Of a stretch of 5,326 nucleotides of DNA, positions 1 through 5,326 are shown one piece after another. Each line of letters starts with the position of its first letter. Position 1 is the stretch's first letter. Origin of the DNA: Actinomycetota bacterium (lineage in GTDB: Bacteria; Actinomycetota; Thermoleophilia; Solirubrobacterales; 70-9); NCBI GenBank assembly GCA_018268695.1, contig JAFDWD010001099.1:1-5326 (forward strand). Direction: 5' to 3'. The notes under the pieces are model-generated. The model searched no databases, was not told the origin of the DNA, and saw only the letters and a list, made by a program, of their open reading frames with translations. The position numbers and the translations under genes are program-made.

Positions 1-76
1 AGCGTCACGTCTCCCGGGACGTTCACACGGAACCCTCACGTCCGACGGCCGCGCCCGCCCGAACCACGCGCGGGTC

Positions 77-82
77 TACCCT
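77..82 (+). promoter_or_regulatory. Candidate -10 element for a leaderless mRNA
   Basis: The hexamer TACCCT fits the TANNNT consensus of actinobacterial -10 elements. Its last T lies exactly 7 bases before the G of the GTG start at 89, the spacing expected when transcription begins on the start codon itself. No purine-rich ribosome binding site lies between it and the GTG, which agrees with a leaderless message. No good -35 hexamer is visible at the proper distance (around 54-59 the sequence is only C/G). The element sits inside the short palindrome GGGTCTACCC (72-81). Inferred from position only. Confidence 0.4.
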
Positions 83-88
83 TGGCCG

Positions 89-850
89 GTGACGGCCGAG
101 ATCGTCTACGTCGGCCACGCGACCGTCCTGATCGAGATGGACGGGGTGCGACTGCTGACCGACCCGGTGCTCGGGGAGTGGTTGGGGCCGTTGCGCCGGC
201 AGGTCCCGGCGGCGCCGCGCGAGCACGCCGAGCGCCTCGACGCGGTGCTCGTCTCCCACCTGCACCGCGACCACGTCGAGCTGCGCTCGCTGCGGCGGCT
301 GGCGGCGGCCGGGGTGCCGCTGATCGTCCCGGCGGGGACGCGTGGCTTCTTCGAGCGCCGCGGCCTGGGTGGCGCCGTCGAGCTCGCGCCCGGCGAGTCC
401 CAGGCGGTCGGCCCGGTCCTCGTCACCGCCACCGAGGCCGACCACGAGATCGGCCGTCGGGACGTGGTGGGGGAGCCGGTCGGCTATCTGGTCGAGGGCT
501 CACGGCGCATCTACTTCGCCGGCGACTCCGACCTCTTCGACGGGATGGCGGCGCTCGGGACGGGAGGCCTCGACCTCGCGCTGTTGCCGGTCTGGGGATG
601 GGGACCGACGCTCGGCCCCGGCCACATGGACCCCGAGCGGGCCGCCCGCGCCGCCGCCCTGCTCGCGCCGCGGCTCGCCGTCCCGATCCACTGGGGCACC
701 TTCTACCCCGTCGGCCTGTCGCGCTTCCGCCCGCGGCCGCTGACCGAGCCGCCACGGGCCTTCGCCGCCCGCGCACGCGACCTGGCGCCGGAGACCGAGG
801 TGCGGATCGCGCCGCCCGGCACCGGCGTTGCGTTCGGCCAGGCGTCATAG
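89..850 (+). CDS. MBL-fold metal-dependent hydrolase (UlaG/NAPE-PLD-like branch)
   Basis: A complete 253-residue cytoplasmic protein with no signal peptide or membrane segment. It carries the full metallo-beta-lactamase metal-site series: GHAT at residues 9-12 on the first strands, the HxHxDH motif in SHLHRDH (56-62; H57, H59, D61, H62), H119 in ADHE, the bridging aspartate D146 in AGDSD, and H201 in HWGTF. The block GHMDPERA (178-185) followed by PIHWGTF resembles the end of the NAPE-PLD/RomA/UlaG branch, whose known members hydrolyse phosphodiester or lactone bonds. At 253 residues it is close to UlaG-like proteins and much shorter than NAPE-PLD. The substrate cannot be read from sequence. 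The GTG at 89 is chosen because the fold must begin just before GHAT and the next in-frame ATG (residue 17) would remove that motif. There is no Shine-Dalgarno sequence. The stop TAG (848-850) abuts the ribosome binding site of the next gene, implying co-transcription. Confidence 0.93.
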   Translation: MTAEIVYVGHATVLIEMDGVRLLTDPVLGEWLGPLRRQVPAAPREHAERLDAVLVSHLHRDHVELRSLRRLAAAGVPLIVPAGTRGFFERRGLGGAVELAPGESQAVGPVLVTATEADHEIGRRDVVGEPVGYLVEGSRRIYFAGDSDLFDGMAALGTGGLDLALLPVWGWGPTLGPGHMDPERAARAAALLAPRLAVPIHWGTFYPVGLSRFRPRPLTEPPRAFAARARDLAPETEVRIAPPGTGVAFGQAS

Positions 851-854
851 GAGA
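850..854 (+). promoter_or_regulatory. Ribosome binding site of the holin-like/phosphodiesterase gene
   Basis: GGAGA lies 8 bases before the ATG at 863, and its first G is the last base of the upstream TAG stop codon. This arrangement fixes the start and suggests translational coupling between the two genes. Confidence 0.7.
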
Positions 855-862
855 CTGCCGCG

Positions 863-2875
863 ATGCGCGCCTCGCGGATCCTCCGGGCGATCCTCGTCAC
901 CGTCCTCGATGCCGGGGTGCTCCTGGTGCTGTCGGAGATCTTCTCCGGCTTCGTCCTCGACGGAGCGGCGAGCGCGCTCCTCGCGGCCGCCATCGTCGGC
1001 ATCCTCAACGCCCTGGTCTGGCCGGTCCTCGCCCGCCTCGCCCTGCCGCTGAACGTCCTCACGCTTGGCCTCGGCGGCCTCGTCCTGAACGCCCTCCTCG
1101 TCCTCTTCGTGATCGACCTCCTGCCGGGCTCCGAACTCTCCGGCCTGCTCACCGCCATCGCGATCACGATCGCCCTGGCGGCGACCACCGCGATCGTCAA
1201 CTACTGCCTCGCGATCGACGAGGACGAATGGTGGTACCGCGCCGTGGTCAAGCGACAGGCGCGCCGCCGCGGCGACGTCACCGAGTCCGACGCCCCCGGC
1301 CTCCTGATGCTGGAGATCGACGGCCTCGCCCACGACGTGCTGCTGCGGGCGATCCGCGACGGCAACGCGCCGACGATGGCCCGCTGGCTGCGCTCCGGCA
1401 GTCACGAGCTGCGGCGCTGGGAGACCGACTGGTCCTCGCAGACGGGGGCCTGCCAGGCGGGCATCCTGCACGGCTCCAACCACGACATGCCCGCCTTCCG
1501 CTGGTGGGAGAAGGAGCGCGGCCGGGCGATCGTCACCAACCACCCGCGCGACGCCGAAGAGTTGGAGCGCCGCCACTCCGACGGCAACGGCCTCCTCCAC
1601 GCCGACGGCGCCAGCCGCGCCAACATCCTCTCCGGCGACGCGCCGCACTCGATGCTGACGATGAGCACCGCGCTCAGCCGCCGGCGCCCGCTTGGCCGCG
1701 ACTACAGCGCCTACTTCGCCCGCCCCTACGCGGTCGCCCGCACCTTCACCCTCGCCCTCGCCGACATCGGCCGCGAGCGCCGCGCCGCCCGGTCCCAGAT
1801 CCGCGACGACGTCCGCCCGCGGATTGCCCGCGCTCGCACCTACGCGCTGATGCGCGCCTGGGCGACGGTGGTCCAGCGCGACCTGCAGGTGGCGACCGTG
1901 ATCGGCGACCTGCTCGCCGGCCGCCCCGCCGTCTACACCACCTTCCTCGCCTACGACGAGGTCGCCCACCACTCGGGCATCGAGCGCCCCGACGCGCTCG
2001 CCGTCCTCCACGACCTGGACCGCCAGATCGCCCGCATCGCCACCGCCTGCGCCGACGCGCCGCGCCCCTACCGGCTGGTGGTGCTCTCCGACCACGGCCA
2101 GTCCCAGGGGGAGACCTTCCGCGACCGCTACGGCAAGACGCTCGAGGACCTGGTGCGGGAGAGCTGCGAGGGGGGCCAGGTGCTGGCCGCGATCGGCGGT
2201 GATGACGACGCGCTCTCCTATCTCAGCGCCAGCCTCACCGAGGTCGCCCGCGACGACACCGTCGCCGGCCGCGCCGTCCGCACCGCGACCCGCGGCCAGG
2301 TCGCCGACGGCGCCGTGATGCTGGAAGAGCGGGGGCGGAGCCAGACGTCGCCCGACGACGGCCAGGAGCTGCCGGAGCTGTCGGTCATGGCCTCAGGCTG
2401 CCTCGGCCTGGTCAGCTTCCCGCGGTTGCCCGGCCGGGTCCCGCTGGAGCAGATCGAGGAGCTCTACCCGCACCTGATCCCGGCGCTCCGCGACCACCCG
2501 GTCGTCGGCTTCGTCATGGTCCGCTCGGAGGCCGACGGCGCCCTCGCGATCGGTGCCCGCGGCATCAACTTCCTCGACGCCGAACGGGTCGAGGGGGAGG
2601 ACCCGCTCGCCCCGTTCGGTCCCAACGCGGCCCGCCACCTGCGCCGCACCGACTCCTTCCCGCACTGCGCCGACCTGATGATCAACAGCAGCTACTGGCC
2701 ACGCTTCGAAGAGGTCGCGGCGTTCGAGGAGCTGGTCGGCTCGCACGGCGGGCTCGGCGGCACCCAGAGCTTCCCGCTGGTCCTCCATCCGTCGGACCTC
2801 GAGTGGCCCGACGGCGAGGTGGTCGGCGCGGAAGCGATCAACCGAATCCTGCGCGGCTGGCTGCCTCAGGACTGA
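863..2875 (+). CDS. Four-TM holin-IV-like membrane domain fused to alkaline-phosphatase-superfamily phosphodiesterase
   Basis: A complete 670-residue, two-part protein. Residues about 8-118 form four hydrophobic helices (roughly 8-32, 36-57, 61-86, 93-117) with the LNALVWPVL and LPLNVLTLGL signature of the mycobacterial 4-TM 'phage holin superfamily IV' family (PF04020 type), a name that does not imply a phage origin. A basic linker (KRQARRR, 130-136) leads to an alkaline-phosphatase/nucleotide-pyrophosphatase-like domain (about 145-670). Likely metal ligands and nucleophile are D153 in EIDG, T194 in SSQTGACQ, D365 and H369/H370 in YDEVAHH, D410-H411 in LSDHG, and H628 in SHGGLGG. The C-terminal block with GEDPLAPFG (578-586) and the HGGLGG loop is intact, so the enzyme looks active. 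Basic residues before TM1 and after TM4 predict both ends inside, putting catalysis in the cytoplasm at the membrane. The phosphodiester or phosphomonoester substrate is unknown. The ATG at 863 has a good ribosome binding site. It lies 12 bases after the MBL-hydrolase gene and overlaps the convergent gene by 10 bases. Confidence 0.92.
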   Translation: MRASRILRAILVTVLDAGVLLVLSEIFSGFVLDGAASALLAAAIVGILNALVWPVLARLALPLNVLTLGLGGLVLNALLVLFVIDLLPGSELSGLLTAIAITIALAATTAIVNYCLAIDEDEWWYRAVVKRQARRRGDVTESDAPGLLMLEIDGLAHDVLLRAIRDGNAPTMARWLRSGSHELRRWETDWSSQTGACQAGILHGSNHDMPAFRWWEKERGRAIVTNHPRDAEELERRHSDGNGLLHADGASRANILSGDAPHSMLTMSTALSRRRPLGRDYSAYFARPYAVARTFTLALADIGRERRAARSQIRDDVRPRIARARTYALMRAWATVVQRDLQVATVIGDLLAGRPAVYTTFLAYDEVAHHSGIERPDALAVLHDLDRQIARIATACADAPRPYRLVVLSDHGQSQGETFRDRYGKTLEDLVRESCEGGQVLAAIGGDDDALSYLSASLTEVARDDTVAGRAVRTATRGQVADGAVMLEERGRSQTSPDDGQELPELSVMASGCLGLVSFPRLPGRVPLEQIEELYPHLIPALRDHPVVGFVMVRSEADGALAIGARGINFLDAERVEGEDPLAPFGPNAARHLRRTDSFPHCADLMINSSYWPRFEEVAAFEELVGSHGGLGGTQSFPLVLHPSDLEWPDGEVVGAEAINRILRGWLPQD

Positions 2876-3927
2876 TCGGGGGCGGGCGCCTTGCGCTTGT
2901 GCCGCTCGCGCATCTCCCGGCTTTTCACCTTGGCGTCGGTGTAGGAGGACTCGACCAGGTCCTTGCCGCCCCGCCAGCCGAAGACCCAGGAGACCATGAC
3001 GACGGCGAAGACGACGTTCCAGGCCGAGGTGACCAGCTGCTGGCTGATCGAGTAGGCGGTGGCGGTCGCCGAGTCGGTCGTCCCGGCGAGCGCCACCGAG
3101 TTCAGCGCCTGGGTGACGCCGACGCCGCCGGGCGTCGCCGAGAAGGTGTTGGAGATCGAGTTCGAGGCGGTGACCGTGGCGATGTCGTGGAAGGTCGCCG
3201 GGATGCCGTAGGCGGCGAGGAAGACGCCGACGATCGCCAGCCGCGCCAGGTAGCTGCCGAGCGAGGGCGCGACCACGTCGATCAGGAAGCGGCGCGGCGA
3301 GCGCAGGACGGCGCCGCCGTCGACGACCTGTTCGCGCAGCCCCTCGAGCTTCTTGCGGAAGACCCGGGCGAGGAAGACGATCAGGAAGACGCCGCCGACG
3401 AGGATGCCGACGACCAGCCCGGTGTGGTCGGCGAGGAAGCCGAACTTGACCGAGAACGAGCCCGCGACCGAGAGGAACAGGTAGAGGTAGAGCGCCAGGT
3501 TGAAGACGGTGAAGGGGATCTTCTGGACGACGATCCCGGAGAGCATCATCGGGAAGGTCGCCCCGGCGAAGAGGGCGGTGAACATCAGCAGCATCACCCA
3601 GGTGCCGATGTTCGCGGGCAGGAAGCTGTTCAGCGCGACCGCGGTCGCATACGAGGCGAGGACGATCCGGTAGTTGACCCCGCCCAGCGGGCTCGCCCGC
3701 AGGATCCCGAACCAGGCGAGCGCCGCGAACGCCGTGGTCGCGGTCTGCAGGATGACCCCGACGACGATCGCCCAGGCCGGGATCTCGCCCAGCTTGCGGA
3801 ACAGTTCGTCGATCCACTCGTGGACCGGGATGCCGAGCAGGTCGAGCACGAAGATCGCGAGCGCGGTCCCGGCGATCCAGAGTGCGATGCGGCGCAGCCG
3901 TGCCATCGGTGGGCGCGACTCTCTCAT
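2866..3927 (-). CDS. Flippase-like / lysylphosphatidylglycerol-synthase TM-domain protein
   Basis: A complete 353-residue polytopic membrane protein of the LPG_synthase_TM (PF03706, formerly UPF0104) type. About eight hydrophobic stretches are visible (roughly 13-33, 51-74, 84-104, 108-130, 137-157, 168-188, 222-242, 297-316). Family hallmarks are NSFLPANIGTW (100-110) and ATPGGVGVTQALN (264-276). Known relatives include the flippase half of MprF and uncharacterised proteins proposed to move lipids or lipid-linked sugars. There is no soluble aminoacyl-transferase domain, so it should not make lysyl-phosphatidylglycerol by itself. The C-terminal tail (about 332-347) is strongly basic and probably cytoplasmic. 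The ATG at 3927 is chosen because GAGGGGGG (3940-3933) lies 5 bases upstream. A second ATG at 3906 lacks a ribosome binding site, and upstream extension to 4092 would run across the divergent gene's start. The stop codon lies inside the end of the opposite gene. Family call firm, transported substrate unknown. Confidence 0.92.
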   Translation of the reverse strand: MRESRPPMARLRRIALWIAGTALAIFVLDLLGIPVHEWIDELFRKLGEIPAWAIVVGVILQTATTAFAALAWFGILRASPLGGVNYRIVLASYATAVALNSFLPANIGTWVMLLMFTALFAGATFPMMLSGIVVQKIPFTVFNLALYLYLFLSVAGSFSVKFGFLADHTGLVVGILVGGVFLIVFLARVFRKKLEGLREQVVDGGAVLRSPRRFLIDVVAPSLGSYLARLAIVGVFLAAYGIPATFHDIATVTASNSISNTFSATPGGVGVTQALNSVALAGTTDSATATAYSISQQLVTSAWNVVFAVVMVSWVFGWRGGKDLVESSYTDAKVKSREMRERHKRKAPAPDQS

Positions 3928-3932
3928 GTAGG

Positions 3933-3940
3933 CCCCCCTC
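3933..3940 (-). promoter_or_regulatory. Ribosome binding site of the flippase-like gene
   Basis: On the minus strand GAGGGGGG is followed by CCTAC and then the ATG at 3927, a spacing of 5 bases. It decides the start over the internal ATG at 3906. Confidence 0.65.
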
Positions 3941-3952
3941 GGGACTTCGTGG

Positions 3953-3982
3953 CGGCACGCTTGCCGCTCGCCCGTCGTGCCG
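3953..3982. repeat. 7-base inverted repeat in the divergent intergenic region
   Basis: CGGCACG (3953-3959) and CGTGCCG (3976-3982) are perfect reverse complements separated by 16 bases. The pair spans the predicted -35 hexamer and most of the spacer of the rightward promoter, and lies 26 bases upstream of the leftward gene's ATG. That placement suits an operator for one or both genes, but in DNA this GC-rich a 7-base match can also arise by chance. A looser pair, CTTGCC (3960-3965) and GGCAAG (3993-3998), is nested with it. Confidence 0.35.
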
Positions 3983-3990
3983 GTTAAGGT
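3961..3990 (+). promoter_or_regulatory. Predicted promoter of the lipid-kinase gene
   Basis: TTGCCG (3961-3966) resembles a -35 hexamer and TAAGGT (3985-3990) a TANNNT -10 hexamer, with an 18-base spacer. Transcription would begin near 3997, giving a leader of about 62 bases before the ATG at 4059. The TTAA core is the most AT-rich spot in this intergenic region. No equally good promoter could be picked for the leftward gene. Confidence 0.5.
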
Positions 3991-4040
3991 CGGGCAAGAA
4001 GACCGAAGACCAGACGAAGAGCGGAACTCGTTCCCTCGGG

Positions 4041-4047
4041 GGAGGTG
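4041..4047 (+). promoter_or_regulatory. Strong but distant ribosome binding site of the lipid-kinase gene
   Basis: GGAGGTG is a near-complete match to the 16S rRNA anti-Shine-Dalgarno complement, but 11 bases separate it from the ATG at 4059, longer than usual. No in-frame ATG, GTG or TTG lies closer, so 4059 remains the best start. Confidence 0.6.
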
Positions 4048-4058
4048 GATCGAGAGCC

Positions 4059-5326
4059 ATGGGCTCAGGCGTAAAAGCCAGAAGGGGTTCATCTCGGCGG
4101 CTTGCCGCGGTCGGGTCGCTGGTTTTCGCCCTGGGGGCGGCCGTGCTCGCCGTCGTGCTCGCGATCGAGCGCTTCCCGCGCGGGATCGCCATCCTCGGCT
4201 GCCTCGTCGTCGCCTTGGTCGCGGGTTGGCTCGCGATCCGCAGCGCCGGCCCGCGGCGACTTCTCGCCGCGGCGGCGGGCTTCCTGGCGCTGGCCGGGGC
4301 AGCGGTCCTGCTGGTCGACCTCGGGGACATGCTCGCCGACCTCGCCGTGGTCGTCGCCTTCGCCTTGGCGCTGGCCCTCGCCCGGGTCGCCTTCCGGGTC
4401 CACGTCGAGCTGCCCCGGGCGCCGAAGCCGGTCCGCCCGGTCCTCTTCTTCAACCCGCGGTCCGGCGGCGGCAAGGCGAGCCGCTTCCACCTGGTCGAGG
4501 AGGCCCGTCGCCGGGGGATCGTCCCGATCGAACTAGGGCAGGGCGAAGACCTGCGGGACTTGGTCCAAGGGGCGATCGAGGACGGCGCCGATGCCCTGGC
4601 GATGGCGGGCGGCGATGGCTCGCAGGCGATCGTCGCCGAGATCGCGTCGCGCCGAGGGTTGCCCTACGCCTGCGTCCCGGCCGGGACCCGCAACCACTTC
4701 GCCCTCGACCTCGGGGTCGACCGCAACGACGTGGTCGGCGCCCTCGACGCCTTCGTCGACGGCGGCGAGCGCCGCGTCGACCTGGCCGAGGTGAACGGGC
4801 GCGTCTTCGTCAACAACGTCTCGATCGGCGTCTACGCCGAGGCCGTCCAGCGTCCCGGCTACCGCGACGCGAAGCTGCGCACGCTGCTGGAGGTGGCGCC
4901 GGAGAAGCTCGGCGCGGTCGGGTCCGAGCCCGACCTACGCTGGCGTGGGCCCGACGGCGAGGACGGTCGCACCGCCGTCGCGCTGCTCGTCTCCAACAAC
5001 GTCTACCGGCTCGGCGCCGCGCTCGGCTCCGGCACCCGGCCGCACCTCGACGAGGGCGTGCTCGGCATCGCCGCCGCCGAGGAGGGCCCCGGACGCGGCC
5101 TGCGGGCCGGCCTCGGCCTGCGCCAGTGGCAGGTCCCGACCTTCACCGTCGACGCCGACGATCCGGTGCCGCTCGGGATCGACGGCGAGGCGGTGACGTT
5201 GGCGCCGCCGCTCGAGTTCGTCTCGAAGCCGGGCGCGCTGGCGGTGCGGATCGCCCCCGGCCATCCGGGCGCGTCGCCGTCGACCGAGGTGCCGCGAGGC
5301 CTCCTCCCGGCGGCCGCGAAGCTTGT
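4059..5326 (+). CDS. Membrane-anchored diacylglycerol kinase family lipid kinase (3' end cut by window)
   Basis: An open frame of 422 codons that reaches the right edge without a stop, so the C-terminus is missing. The N-terminus (K6, R8, R9, R13, R14) is basic and is followed by four hydrophobic helices (about 16-36, 42-61, 68-87, 91-112). From about residue 127 comes a diacylglycerol kinase catalytic domain (PF00781 type): NPRSGGGK (132-139), the nucleotide-binding GGDGS (184-188), PAGTRNHFA (207-215), NNVSIG (252-257), and the C-terminal DGEAV (375-379) typical of the YegS/DgkB beta-sandwich lobe. Such enzymes use ATP to phosphorylate a lipid hydroxyl, usually diacylglycerol to phosphatidic acid, at the inner membrane face; other lipid substrates are possible. 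The charge pattern places the kinase in the cytoplasm. All core motifs are intact and the domain is nearly complete at 5326, so only a short tail is probably lost. It is divergent from the flippase-like gene. Codons 8-9 are AGA-AGG, rare arginine codons here, in a locally less GC-rich start. Confidence 0.9.
   Translation, partial: MGSGVKARRGSSRRLAAVGSLVFALGAAVLAVVLAIERFPRGIAILGCLVVALVAGWLAIRSAGPRRLLAAAAGFLALAGAAVLLVDLGDMLADLAVVVAFALALALARVAFRVHVELPRAPKPVRPVLFFNPRSGGGKASRFHLVEEARRRGIVPIELGQGEDLRDLVQGAIEDGADALAMAGGDGSQAIVAEIASRRGLPYACVPAGTRNHFALDLGVDRNDVVGALDAFVDGGERRVDLAEVNGRVFVNNVSIGVYAEAVQRPGYRDAKLRTLLEVAPEKLGAVGSEPDLRWRGPDGEDGRTAVALLVSNNVYRLGAALGSGTRPHLDEGVLGIAAAEEGPGRGLRAGLGLRQWQVPTFTVDADDPVPLGIDGEAVTLAPPLEFVSKPGALAVRIAPGHPGASPSTEVPRGLLPAAAKL

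Noticed and set aside
5..42. Direct repeat TCACGTC at 5-11 and 36-42
   Set aside because: Seven bases with CACGT/ACGTC words common in this composition; no further copies or symmetry, so it is likely chance.
863..1220. Prophage remnant suggested by the 'phage holin' family name
   Set aside because: The four-helix domain belongs to a bacterial family named by similarity; it is fused in frame to an enzyme, and there is no endolysin, structural or integrase gene nearby.
845..2095. A 416-codon minus-strand open frame opposite the holin/phosphodiesterase gene
   Set aside because: Low-complexity Gly/Ala/Val/Asp composition typical of antisense frames in this kind of DNA; no family motifs.
82..2202. 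A 706-codon plus-strand open frame crossing the first two genes
   Set aside because: It is a frame shadow of GC-rich coding DNA: extremely Arg/Pro-rich, no recognisable domain, and it overlaps two genes with intact catalytic motifs in another frame.
2840..2920. Bidirectional terminator between the convergent genes
   Set aside because: Only short GC palindromes such as GGCGCC are present, with no stable stem followed by a T-run on either strand.
2803..3987. A 394-codon plus-strand frame opposite the flippase-like gene
   Set aside because: Asp/Glu/Arg/Gln-rich shadow of membrane-protein codons read from the other strand; the minus strand carries the LPG_synthase_TM motifs.
3928..4092. N-terminal extension of the flippase-like gene to 4092
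   Set aside because: The frame is open, but it would overlap the divergent promoter, ribosome binding site and start of the lipid-kinase gene, and a good ribosome binding site supports the ATG at 3927.
2393..4474. A 693-codon minus-strand open frame spanning three genes
   Set aside because: Arg/Pro-rich shadow that covers the divergent intergenic region and runs through three genes with clear family signatures in other frames.

Overview
This window looks like ordinary chromosome of a very GC-rich actinobacterium. The evidence is coding DNA with almost uniform G or C at third codon positions, GTG and ATG starts, actinobacterial-type promoter elements, and protein families typical of high-GC Gram-positives. 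Gene content and style would fit a Solirubrobacterales/Thermoleophilia-like lineage, but that placement is inference. I see no phage, plasmid, insertion-sequence, CRISPR or RNA-gene signal.

Layout from left to right: (1) bases 1-88 are a leader with a candidate -10 element placed for a leaderless transcript. (2) 89-850 (+) encodes a complete cytoplasmic metallo-beta-lactamase-fold hydrolase whose C-terminal motifs resemble the NAPE-PLD/UlaG/RomA branch. (3) 863-2875 (+) starts 12 bases after that stop codon, so the two genes are probably co-transcribed. It encodes a four-helix 'phage holin superfamily IV' membrane domain fused to an alkaline-phosphatase-superfamily phosphodiesterase. (4) 2866-3927 (-) is convergent and overlaps the previous gene by 10 bases. 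It encodes a polytopic membrane protein of the lysylphosphatidylglycerol-synthase-TM/flippase-like family. (5) 3928-4058 is a 131-base divergent intergenic region with a good promoter for the rightward gene and a 7-base inverted repeat over its -35 region. (6) 4059-5326 (+) is a diacylglycerol/lipid-kinase-family enzyme with a four-helix N-terminal membrane domain, cut by the right edge before its stop codon.

Three of the four proteins are integral membrane proteins. At least two (lipid kinase and flippase-like protein), and arguably all four, belong to superfamilies that act on or near phospholipid head groups. A shared role in membrane-lipid metabolism is plausible but not shown; the orientations give at least three transcription units, not one operon. 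The clearest unusual traits are two enzymes each carrying an N-terminal four-helix anchor that the positive-inside rule predicts will hold the catalytic domain in the cytoplasm. I found no convincing new biological system.
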